Below, piece after piece: positions 25,601 to 32,885 of a DNA stretch of 64,000 nt (its first letter is position 1; the number at the start of each line of letters is the position of its first letter). The stretch spans positions 372,001 to 436,000 of the forward strand of contig CAVSII010000001.1 in assembly GCA_963727955.1 (NCBI GenBank), given 5' to 3'. The notes beneath the pieces are model-generated. The model searched no databases, was not told where the DNA came from, and saw nothing but the letters and a program-made list of their open reading frames with translations. The position numbers and the translations under genes are program-made. This DNA comes from Bog-756 sp963727955. GTDB lineage: Bacteria; Actinomycetota; Acidimicrobiia; Acidimicrobiales; RAAP-2.

Positions 25601-26387
25601 CCTGTGCTGCGGCGCAGGCATGGGGTGCGACCTGTCCCGCATCGGTGGTCATAGGGGAGTCGAGCGCCCCGGCTGTATCGGTCACGACCGAGCGATGGAC
25701 CAGCGATACAGGTCCCCTCTGGGCCAGGTCGTCCAGGCCGACCACGCTGGTCACCGATCCGGCTACCGAGCGCGGCAACAGGGCGGGATCAGCGGCCCGG
25801 CGCCCGGTCGTGCCGTCGGCCAGTCGCACCTTGGACAAACGGGTATGGAAGAAATGTTCGAGCTGGCCTGCCGTGCCCCGCACTGTCAGGAAGAGGCCGT
25901 CGACCGGGGTGGAAGCCACCGACAGCCCGGCCTTCCGGGCCAGTGTGCGTAGGTCGGCGGCGGCTGCCGGACTTCCTCCGAATTGCTGGGCGAAACTGCC
26001 CCGGCCCAGCCGTCCGCCGCCCGCCCCGCCTGGCGCCGACAGCTGGTCAGCCAGGTTGGACAGGACGGCCAGGTGGCGGGGCCGCAGCACGACGTCGACG
26101 CTCAGCCGCTGGGCCGGGTCCACCGATCCCTCCGCCACGGCCCCGGCCGGTAGGGCGGTGGGCGGGTTGACGGGAACCAGTGCCGAGGCGGCCGACTGCG
26201 ATCCCACCGCCTGCGACCCCACCGCCAGCGATCCCACCGCCAGCGATCCCACCGCCAGCGATCCGGTTGCCGCCGATCTGACCGGCACCAGGGGTACGGG
26301 TGCGGGCTGCTTGGCCGTCAACCCGACCAGGGCGACCAGACAGAGCACGACCAGCAGCGTGGAACAGGTCAGCCAGAAATTCCTCAC
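22656..26387 (-). CDS. Secreted S53 family peptidase (sedolisin/kumamolisin) with IPT/TIG domains
   Basis: This 1243-residue protein has a signal or anchor helix (residues 5-24), AVGSL/Q pentapeptide repeats (41-64) and a pro-kumamolisin domain (about 80-230, with VDGLFLTVRGTAGQLEHFFHT). The S53 catalytic domain that follows has Glu and Asp in VMGEAALDIENVSAL (near 346-351), the oxyanion Asp in AAGDQGSSDCG (near 434) and nucleophile Ser in FGGTSSAAPLWAAM (near 571). About five IPT/TIG-like beta-sandwich modules follow, for example VLSVGPTGGPKSGGSVTLHGSGF and LSSLRPKGGPPGGGTAVILHGTN. It probably digests extracellular protein, possibly at acidic pH as sedolisins do, with the IPT modules as spacers or binding domains. 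Confidence 0.92.
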   Translation of the reverse strand: MRNFWLTCSTLLVVLCLVALVGLTAKQPAPVPLVPVRSAATGSLAVGSLAVGSLAVGSQAVGSQSAASALVPVNPPTALPAGAVAEGSVDPAQRLSVDVVLRPRHLAVLSNLADQLSAPGGAGGGRLGRGSFAQQFGGSPAAAADLRTLARKAGLSVASTPVDGLFLTVRGTAGQLEHFFHTRLSKVRLADGTTGRRAADPALLPRSVAGSVTSVVGLDDLAQRGPVSLVHRSVVTDTAGALDSPMTTDAGQVAPHACAAAQAEGAGSGIFTDDTLAALYGADGLYQSGADGNGQTIAVYELEPFSPSDIAAFDTCYFGATEATAMSGRLHVIPVDGGQPAGIGVMGEAALDIENVSALAPGAQIDVYEAPNTPAGSLDEFSRIIDDDSASVISTSVGLCEASMQADEPGVQAIENILFEQAAAQGQTVVSAAGDQGSSDCGVMGNRGVAPSLSVDDPASQPFVLGVGGTSVSSGPTPVESVWNDGPLGGGGGGGISKSWEASPWQVDSGVPGFANPTVIAAAENHANSQFCSRQAATCREVPDVSAAADPAGGAVTVYYNGQWTAFGGTSSAAPLWAAMLIDTESTMACRATQPIGSRLGFAVPLLYAAAGNPATYAASFNDITTGTNSIVAGNAGLYPATVGYDMASGLGTPRFTGPDGAPGLAAALCSLAGDPSPPTVSALDPTAVPVVGGKGRSAPVVTVHGTGFANKSGPLVASVTVGGIRLTPTTGTTSPVQVVNARTLTVKVPSGSRLAPHGTGGSGAGDYQVVVTLIGGASSQPGPRSLLRYVATSGATPLPAVLSVGPTGGPKSGGSVTLHGSGFTGASQVTFGSVPAPTFRVVSDDEMTATAPAESAATHCANPTDPATDVCQVEVVVVGPGGSSAPSTILPPYQGEYAANANGYFPAPAGCDCETVAAATEYDYLAAPVITSVRAKVGADGQQYIGALTPTPVTVNGSGFDILGYLWTNLGTWTNASSSTGPTAPTLTSISPDQLTLSAPFAPAGTIPPLALPVTVQTLASPNIGDLASGTAPSNAAQVVYAPIPTVTGLKGGTRRSAGPITGGTALTVTGVDFGAATSVSVSEQTSTGYAFTTSFTVHGSTLRFLTPPTTVGVYDVEVCSATQCSQPNPAVDTFTYYAPGDPALSSLRPKGGPPGGGTAVILHGTNLGLVRAVRFGSKQATVFSNPAGTDDSGNPSIIDVVAPPGKPGTTVPIRVETLTSVMDGSGYSAPSTAAVFTYAKH
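26197..26264 (-). repeat. 15-bp tandem repeats in the sedolisin gene
   Basis: Four full copies and a partial copy of a 15-bp unit (consensus AGCGATCCCACCGCC on the plus strand) lie at 26197-26264 and encode the Ala-Val-Gly-Ser-Leu/Gln repeats just after the membrane segment. The number of units could vary between strains. Confidence 0.9.
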
Positions 26388-26623
26388 GTCACACCCAGCC
26401 GATTCCCATGCGACTTCCCCCCGTCAGTCACCGCTAGCCCCCGTCAGCCACCCAAGAGCCTAAGCCAACGAATTGTCCATGTCACGTCGGGTTTCGGCTC
26501 GGATGGCCACCGATTGTGGCGGCAAGACCACTCCACCGGTGGTGGACATCGAGAACGGCGTCTTCTAGGCTCAATGGTCTGGTGGGCAGGGGATTTGCCC
26601 CTCCTGGGGGGGAAGGTACGACA

Positions 26624-29084
26624 GTGATCGACAGGATCCGACGCGTGCGGGGGCCAGGGCGGAGCAGCGGGGCGGGACGGCGGTGGCGTGCGGTGGGGGC
26701 CAGGCTCGCTCTGGGGCTCACCCTGGTGGGGGCCACCACAGTGGCCACCGTTCCTCTGGCCACCTCGGCCGGCGCCGCCGATCCCGCCATCACAGCGGTG
26801 ACCTTCAGCGGCACCCCCGCCGCTCCCTCCATCACCTACTGGGGATCGGGCTTCGGGACCGAGTCCGACCTGGGGGCGGCGTCGCCGGCCGCCTGCGACT
26901 ACAGCGGGTCCGACTATGGGACAAACATCGATTTCTCCGACAACGGCTGGACGGCCGGAATCGGTTCGGGCGGTGGCGGTGACTGTGTCGGTGTGATCAT
27001 CTCGTCGTACTCCGACAGCCAGATCACCTTCACCCTCGGGTCGGGATACACGTTGGCCGGTGAGTACGATCCGGTCGAGAACGGGGATGCCTACTCGGCC
27101 TCGGTACTGGGCGCCTCGTTCAGTGGGACCGTCCAGTACCCGTCCACGTCGACTGACAACGGCCCCTTTGCCTATGTGACCGACGCCAGCGCAGGCACGG
27201 TGAACGTGGTGGACAGCAGCACGCAGACCGTGGTGGGCAACCCCATCACCGTGGGGACCAATCCGGAGAGTGTGGTGGTCACACCGGATGGGGCCGATGT
27301 CTTCGTGGCCAACAGTGGCTCCGGAACGGTGTCGGAGATCGCCACCAGCACCAACACGGTGGTAGCCACCATCACCCTGTCGGGGGCGACCCGCCTGGCC
27401 CTGGCCCCAGGAGGAACCACCCTGTACGCCATCGCAGGCGGGAAGCTCTACCCGATCGATCTGGCCACCGACACGGTCGGCTCGTCCATCGCCGGCGTGT
27501 CGGGTGGGGCCAACCTGGCCATCACCCCCGACGGCACCGAGGCCTTCGTGTCCACCGGCAACACGGTGGTTCCGGTGGACCTGGTCCACGGGACAGCAGG
27601 CTCTGCCATCAACACCGGTCTCTTTACCGGCCCCTTCCAGCTCGAGATGTCCCCGTCCGGCACCACGGTCTACGTGGATGGTTTCGGATCGCCCCCCTAC
27701 CAGACCGTCATCCCCATATCGGTGGCCAGCGACACCACCGGCTCGCCTATCTACACCTGTCACGACGACGCGGGCGGCCAGTTCGCCCTCTCGCCGGACG
27801 GATCGACGTTGTGGGTGGCCTGCAACGGGTCCGGCTCCATTGAGGAGTACGACCTGAACACCTCGACAGTGGTCGGGACCTACAGCCTGGGTGAGGGCGC
27901 CTCCGACGACACCGCCGGCATCACCGTGGCGCCCGACGGAGGGACCGTGTACACCGTGGACACCACAGCCCAGAACGTGGTCCCCTTCGATGTGACCAGC
28001 CTGGAGCCCGATGTTCCTCTTGCCACCAGCTCCTCCAGCAGTTCGGACACCCTGGCACTCACGCCGGACCTGGGCCCGTCGGCGGCTGTGTCGGCCACCA
28101 CCTCGGGCTTGACCACGACCTTCGACGCCTCGGCCTCGGTGCCTGATACTTCGCCCATCGTCTCCTACAGCTGGAACTTCGGTGATTCCGACACCGACGT
28201 GACGACCACCGCCAACGTCAGCCACACCTACGCATCCAACGGGAACTACACGGCTTCGGTGACGGAGACCGACGCGGCCGGCGCATCCACCACCGAGGAC
28301 TACACCGGCCAGACGGCCAGCCTCGAAGGCTCTGCGGCCGCCGAGGCGTCGGCATCGGTGGAGATCGCCACCACCGACTGTGACGATGAGACCGCCTGCG
28401 ACGCCGAGGTGGTGAGTCCGGCGACGGCCAACGCGCCCCAGCAGACGGTGACGGTCGACGAGTCGGCTCCGGGCTCACCTTCCCAGGCGTTGTCGGTGAC
28501 ATCGGGTCCCGGCGATCTGGCCTGCAAGGGCAAACACTTCATGGCCATGGACGGGGTTACCTCCTATGACTCGACCTACACCCCGACCGGGAACGTCACG
28601 GTGACCGATGTCATTGCCGGGGTTCAGCTCTGTTCGGGGTGTCCAGATCTGTTTCGAAGGCCCGACCCCTCCGCCGGCCTACCTCAAGAAGTGCACCACG
28701 TCGCCGGCTCCCTGCGAGACGCTGACTGCGGTGGCGGGCGGGGTGGAAGCAACCATCCTGGTGCCTGCCGGCGACCCCCGGTTCCGGATCGACGGCGTGG
28801 AGAACCTTACCGAAAACCCCACGTCGGTCTCCTCCAAGGGGGTGATCGGCAAGACCATCACCATCAAGGGAAGCGAGCTGCTGGGTCTGCAGGGCTCCAG
28901 CGTGCCGGCGGTGGCCTTCACCTCGGTCGGTGGCTCGACCCTCCCGGCCAAGAACGCGTCGTACAGCGCCACCAAGATCGTGGTCGACGTGCCATCGGGG
29001 GCCGCCACCGGTCCGGTCTCCGTGGCCTGGCCCAACGAGACAGTGGCCAGTGACGGGTCGGTCAAGATCACCTCACCGAAGTAA
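26624..29084 (+). CDS. Secreted YVTN beta-propeller / PKD / IPT-like protein, interrupted by a 1-base frameshift
   Basis: GTG 26624 follows GGAAGG; the ORF upstream of it is not conserved. After a long signal peptide (RWRAVGARLALGLTLVGATTVATVPLATSAGA) and an N-terminal beta domain come YVTN-type propeller units (FAYVTDASAGTVNVVDSSTQ, VFVANSGSGTVSEIATSTNT and others). A PKD domain follows (PIVSYSWNFGDSDTDVTTTANVSHTYASNGNYT) and a Cys-containing region. At the GGGG run 28636-28639 the frame must shift by one base. Removing one G continues as CSGVQICFEGPTPPPAYLKKC and then an IPT-like domain (ENPTSVSSKGVIGKTITIKGSELLG) ending at 29084. Without the shift the frame runs as Arg/Gly-rich nonsense to 29053. 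Confidence 0.82.
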
Positions 29085-29119
29085 TACGCAGCGAAGCGGG
29101 CAGGCTCAGCGGGGTGCGG

Positions 29120-29884
29120 CTAGCCCTTCTCCCGTAATGACTCGGGTACCCCGCCGTCCAAGTCGCCCGAGGAGATGGCGGGCAGATCAGCGATACTTTC
29201 CATCAGGTGGCGCTCCCAGGCCTGACGGATCCGGGTGAGCAGCGGCGAATCGCTCTCGATGCGCGACAACTCGACGTCGAAGGAGTCATGGACGTAGATG
29301 CCGAGGTCGTAGGGCGGCCCGACCGACAAGTTGGCACGAGCGGTGCTCATCATCGACCCGAGAGCGATCTTGGTGGCCGTTACCAAGTCCACCTTGGCCC
29401 CCACCGCCAGCTCCAGTAGGAATTTGCCGTACTTGCTCTCGCCGATCTGGAGGAACGGGCGTTCCTCCGAGGCCCGGATGTAGTTCCCCTCCGGATAGAC
29501 GAGCAGGATGTCCGAGGGCTCGGTCCCCACCTGCCCACCGATGATGAATGTGGCGGTGCCGTCCGCTCCCGCGTCGGCCAGGGCGCCCTTGTGCTCGTTT
29601 GCGACCTCACGGCTCGTGCGCCCGAGGTAGAGGGCCGCTTCGAACAGATGATCCACCGATGCCAGGCTCTCGTCGGCCCCACCCAGGTCTCGCTGGATGC
29701 GATCGAGGACTTCTTGGGTGGTGGCCAGGTTGCCGGCCGACTCGATGACGAAGGCCCGGTCCGGTGCGGGCTGCAGCACGTGCAGCTTGCGGTAGGTGCC
29801 GATGTCGTCCACGCCGGCATTGGTCCTGGTGTCGGCCAGAAAGACCAGGGCCTCGTGGTGCCGTATGGCCAGGCAGTAGGTCAC
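29120..29884 (-). CDS. Anbu-type proteasome-related peptidase (stand-alone)
   Basis: This 254-residue Ntn-hydrolase is of the Anbu (ancestral beta-subunit) group. It begins MTYCLAIRHHEALVFLADTRTNAGVDDIGTYRK, in which Thr2 would be the nucleophile after Met removal. The conserved FVIESAGNLATTQEVLDRI and LALGSMMSTARANLSVGPPYDLGIY segments follow. The start is GTG at 29884. Anbu is often accompanied by a transglutaminase-like protein, an alpha-E protein and an ATP-grasp protein; none of these is here. The true substrate is unknown for the family. It lies 35 bp from the stop of the convergent propeller gene. Confidence 0.88.
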   Translation of the reverse strand: MTYCLAIRHHEALVFLADTRTNAGVDDIGTYRKLHVLQPAPDRAFVIESAGNLATTQEVLDRIQRDLGGADESLASVDHLFEAALYLGRTSREVANEHKGALADAGADGTATFIIGGQVGTEPSDILLVYPEGNYIRASEERPFLQIGESKYGKFLLELAVGAKVDLVTATKIALGSMMSTARANLSVGPPYDLGIYVHDSFDVELSRIESDSPLLTRIRQAWERHLMESIADLPAISSGDLDGGVPESLREKG

Positions 29885-29970
29885 GGTGTCAACGGTATCC
29901 GGCCGGTGGCCGACTCAGCCGGGACCGCTGCCCGCCACAGACCAGCCCCGGTCATGCCGGTCCGGCCCGG

Positions 29971-30978
29971 TCATCGCAAGGTCACCGCGGCCACCACGAA
30001 GGCCACATAGCCGATCACGATGAGCACGCCCTCCTGTCGGGTCAGACCCCGGCGGAGGTAAGCCATGAGCAAGCAGAGCACGGTCAGACCGACATACCAG
30101 GCGGCAATCAGTAGACCGGCGCTGCCGGTGGATCCGAGGCCGAGAAAGAGGCCGGGGAGGAGCAGCCCGATCAACACATTGAGCATGTTGCTGTTCATCG
30201 CTTCGCTGAGGGTGGCCGCCCCCCGGCCGCGGAGGGCCAGATAGACCGCTCCCACCGCGTTGGGGAGACTGGTGACGGCGGCCAGGACCACGCCGCCGAC
30301 CACCAGGCTGGACACCCCGAAATGACGTCCCAATGTTTCAGCTGCGCGTTCCATCACGATGCTGGCCACCACGACCAGGGCCAGGCTGGCCAGGGCGACC
30401 GTGGCATCGAGCCGGCCCCCGGTCACCGGGTGGATGCCGAGGGCGAGCTCCTCCTCTTCCTCCTCGATGACGCCCCGCAACCAGTCGACCTGGCCGGGTG
30501 CCAGGCCCAGGCGGAGGAGACCCCCGGGCGACAGGGCCGACACCACCACGTAAGGGACGACGACCACCAGGACCAGAACGAGCCCGACGCCGGCTCCCCA
30601 GTGCGTGGCGACGACCACAAAGGTGACCAGGGCGACCCAGGTGCCGACCGTCCCTTCCAGAACGATCACCCGCCGATGAAGAGCGATCCGGCGGGCCACG
30701 ATGGCCCCGACCCCCAGGAGGGCGGCCAGGTTGAAGACGTTGGAGCCCAGCACAACGCCAGCGCTGATGGTGGCTTGACCGTGCGTCGAGGCGCTGATGG
30801 CCGATGTGATCTCGGGCGCGTCGGCCGCCAGGGCCACTACCAGCCCCAGCATCGCTTCGGACAGATGCAGCCGGTTGGACAACCGCTCCAACCGCGACAC
30901 GAGAAGGAAGCTGGCCCCGAGGGCCACGACGGCGGCCAGTGCAAAGGCAAGACCGGACGACCCGATGGAGGCGATCAC
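29971..30978 (-). CDS. Sodium:calcium antiporter family protein (CaCA, YrbG-like)
   Basis: This is a 335-residue polytopic cation exchanger with the two inverted alpha repeats of the CaCA superfamily: VVALAADAPEITSAISASTHGQATISAGVVLGSNVFNL near residues 47-84 and VVGGVVLAAVTSLPNAVGAVYLALRG...LSEAMNSNMLNV near 223-267. Between them lies an acidic loop (VIEEEEEELALGIHP) that could bind cation on the cytoplasmic side. The first repeat has Asp-Ala-Pro-Glu where GNxxPE is common, and the second has Ser-Leu-Pro-Asn in place of the acidic residue, so ion selectivity may differ from canonical Na/Ca exchange. Confidence 0.9.
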   Translation of the reverse strand: MIASIGSSGLAFALAAVVALGASFLLVSRLERLSNRLHLSEAMLGLVVALAADAPEITSAISASTHGQATISAGVVLGSNVFNLAALLGVGAIVARRIALHRRVIVLEGTVGTWVALVTFVVVATHWGAGVGLVLVLVVVVPYVVVSALSPGGLLRLGLAPGQVDWLRGVIEEEEEELALGIHPVTGGRLDATVALASLALVVVASIVMERAAETLGRHFGVSSLVVGGVVLAAVTSLPNAVGAVYLALRGRGAATLSEAMNSNMLNVLIGLLLPGLFLGLGSTGSAGLLIAAWYVGLTVLCLLMAYLRRGLTRQEGVLIVIGYVAFVVAAVTLR

Positions 30979-31132
30979 GCTAGTGGACCGAAGTCGGCAC
31001 GCCGATGAACCGGCCCAGCCGGACCCTCAGGGGGGAGCGGGACACGGCGTCGTCGGTGGTCGGCCCGGTCTGTCTCTCGCTCGATGGCGGCGTGGACAGT
31101 CAGGGGCGGCGCCAGAGCTCGGGCGGCCGAAG

Positions 31133-31591
31133 TCAGCCCAATCCGTCCGCGCCAGGTGTGGCCACAAAGACCGGAATGACCCGCTCGGTCTTCTCCTGGT
31201 ATTCGGCGTAGGGGGGATAGGCGGCGACCGCCCTCCGCCACCAGGTCTCTCGCTCGTCGCCCTCGAGCTCCCGGACCTCCATGTCAACGGGCTCCGGCCC
31301 GTCCTGAATGGCCACCGAGGTCGGATCCGCCTTTAGATTGTGATACCAGACCGGATGGGTGGGGGCACCACCCATCGAGGCAACGAGGGCGTAATGCCCT
31401 TCATGTTCGACGCGCATGAGCGGGGTCTTGCGCACCTTGTGGGACCTTTTGCCCCGGGTCGTGACGATGACCACCGGGAGCCCGGTGTCCAGCAAGGTGT
31501 TGGCCCTCTGGCCGCCGGAGCTCTCGTACTCCGCTACCTGGTTGCGTACCCACTCGGATGGGCTCGGTTCGTACTGGCCGACGACGGGCAT
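31133..31591 (-). CDS. Nitroreductase/deazaflavin (F420)-dependent oxidoreductase, Ddn family
   Basis: This 152-residue split-barrel protein contains the Ddn-family signature VVIVTTRGKRSHKVRKTPLMRVEHEGHYALVASMGG followed by HPVWYHNLKADPTSVAIQDG. Family members bind deazaflavin F420 or act as F420-dependent quinone/nitro reductases; activity here is inferred. ATG 31591 is used because the ORF upstream is Arg/Pro-rich and unconserved. Presence of this family supports an F420-making actinobacterium. The gene ends about 150 bp before the start of the antiporter gene in the same orientation. Confidence 0.9.
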   Translation of the reverse strand: MPVVGQYEPSPSEWVRNQVAEYESSGGQRANTLLDTGLPVVIVTTRGKRSHKVRKTPLMRVEHEGHYALVASMGGAPTHPVWYHNLKADPTSVAIQDGPEPVDMEVRELEGDERETWWRRAVAAYPPYAEYQEKTERVIPVFVATPGADGLG

Positions 31592-31733
31592 GGACACGAT
31601 CCTATGGGGTGGCGACCTGAGGCGCCCTGAGCCCTGCACCGACCGGCGGTGGACGGCACCGGCGATGGCCACCGGCCGTGCCCGCCGGTCCGACCGGCTC
31701 ACCCTCGCCGTTCGACCGGGAGGACTGGGCCCG

Positions 31734-31943
31734 CTACTTCTTCCGGAGGCGCCTGATCCCCCGGCGCACCGGGCTCTCCTCCGACGACGGCGGTTGCCCC
31801 GGCGCACGACGCGACGAGGCATACCGAGGCGATGTCTCCCATCGGGGATCGTCGAACAGGTCGACCCTCTGGGTGTCCGAGAAGATGACGGAGGAATCGG
31901 CCCACGACGGCGGTTGCGAGGAGCTCGAGCGCTGTCTGACCAT
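31734..31943 (-). CDS. Possible small basic hypothetical protein
   Basis: Between 31592 and 32115 (over 500 bp) no known gene is found. The best candidate is this 69-residue minus-strand frame. Its third codon positions are strongly G/C like those of neighbouring genes, and its protein has balanced composition (WADSSVIFSDTQRVDLFDDPRW) with a basic end (RRGIRRLRKK). No good Shine-Dalgarno precedes ATG 31943, and plus-strand frames overlap it. The 14-bp sequence ACGACGGCGGTTGC occurs twice, 120 bp apart (31784 and 31904), encoding QPPS in both places. Treat as tentative. Confidence 0.35.
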   Translation of the reverse strand: MVRQRSSSSQPPSWADSSVIFSDTQRVDLFDDPRWETSPRYASSRRAPGQPPSSEESPVRRGIRRLRKK

Positions 31944-32115
31944 CCCCTGATTCTAGGGACTCGACCCTGACGGTAGGTGGACCGTCGTGGCCGGGTCCGA
32001 GAGGTCGGCCTCGACCGGATGGGAACGGTCGGCACCGGTCCCCGTGGCGGGGCCTCGACGGGAATGAAAGCATGGTGTCGATCTCACCGTCATGGGGCGT
32101 GACCAAAGGAGGGTT

Positions 32116-32466
32116 ATGTCTGACGATCAGTCCGAAATCAACACAGAGGTTTCACCGAGCGGTACGGGATGCGTCGAGTGCCTGGCCGCCGACGGGTGGT
32201 GGTTCCATCTCCGCCGATGCGCATCGTGCGGGCACATCGGGTGCTGCGACTCGTCGCCCAGCCAGCACGCCAGCCACCACGCCCGTAGCAGCGGCCACGC
32301 CATGATCAGAAGCTTCGAACCGGGGGAGGAATGGTTCTGGAGCTACTCCACCCAGGAGTTCTACGACGGTCCGGACCTGGCCCCGCCCGAGCACCATCCG
32401 ACCAGCCAGCCCACGCCCGGCCCGGCTGGCCGGGTGCCGGCCGACTGGCAGGCTCACCTGCATTGA
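32116..32466 (+). CDS. UBP-type zinc finger protein
   Basis: This is a 116-residue protein whose core is a ZnF-UBP domain (CVECLAADGWWFHLRRCASCGHIGCCDSSPSQHASHHARSSGHAMIRSFEPGEEWFW). The Cys/His zinc ligands are complete, followed by the YSTQEFYDG segment shared by bacterial members. In eukaryotes UBP fingers bind the ubiquitin C-terminus; in bacteria the ligand is unknown. ATG 32116 follows GGAGGG; the frame opens eight codons earlier without a ribosome site. Its stop overlaps a TTG start of the next gene, so the pair is probably translationally coupled. Confidence 0.9.
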   Translation: MSDDQSEINTEVSPSGTGCVECLAADGWWFHLRRCASCGHIGCCDSSPSQHASHHARSSGHAMIRSFEPGEEWFWSYSTQEFYDGPDLAPPEHHPTSQPTPGPAGRVPADWQAHLH

Positions 32467-32873
32467 GCCCCTCCCCCGAACCGGCTGGCGTGGCCAACGC
32501 CCGGCGCTTTCTCCTGGGCTTCTCCAGCGACGAGCTGGACGAGGTCGTCCATCTGCTGTCCGACGACGTGACCTACACCGTCCCCGGGCACATGGCCCTG
32601 TCCGGGGTGTTCCACGGGCCCAAGGAGGTCAAGGACCATCTGAGCCGGCTGCGGTCGTTCTCCCTGTCCACCATCGACGTGCTCCAGTGGGTGGACTGGT
32701 TGATGGGGGAGACCCATGTGGCCGCCCTCCAGTACGCCCAGATCCAGGCGCACGGAGCCATCTACCGCGGGCACCAGCTCTACCTGGTCGAGGTGGACGC
32801 CCACAACAAGTTGTCCGACATCAGGGTCTTCTTCGAGGACCAGGAGGCGGCCGAGCGTTTCTTCGGCCCCTGA
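32463..32873 (+). CDS. NTF2-like/SnoaL family protein
   Basis: This 136-residue protein has the NTF2-like cone fold sequence pattern: ANARRFLLGFSSDELDEVVHLLSDDVTYTVPGHMALSGVFHGPKEVKDHLSRL, then WVDWLMGETHVAALQYAQIQAHGAIYRGHQLYLVEVDAHNKLSDIRVFFEDQEAAERFF. Such proteins act as small enzymes or ligand-binding subunits. The start is uncertain: TTG 32463 overlaps the zinc-finger stop, and GTG 32490 is an alternative nine codons later. The reading frame continues further upstream only as a shadow of the zinc-finger gene. Confidence 0.83.
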   Translation: MSPSPEPAGVANARRFLLGFSSDELDEVVHLLSDDVTYTVPGHMALSGVFHGPKEVKDHLSRLRSFSLSTIDVLQWVDWLMGETHVAALQYAQIQAHGAIYRGHQLYLVEVDAHNKLSDIRVFFEDQEAAERFFGP

Positions 32874-32885
32874 CGGCGACGGCGG

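Noticed and set aside
26444..28225. 593-residue minus-strand frame opposite the propeller protein
   Set aside because: Composition is biased to Gly, Arg, His and Val with no recognisable domain; the plus strand carries signal peptide, YVTN and PKD sequence.
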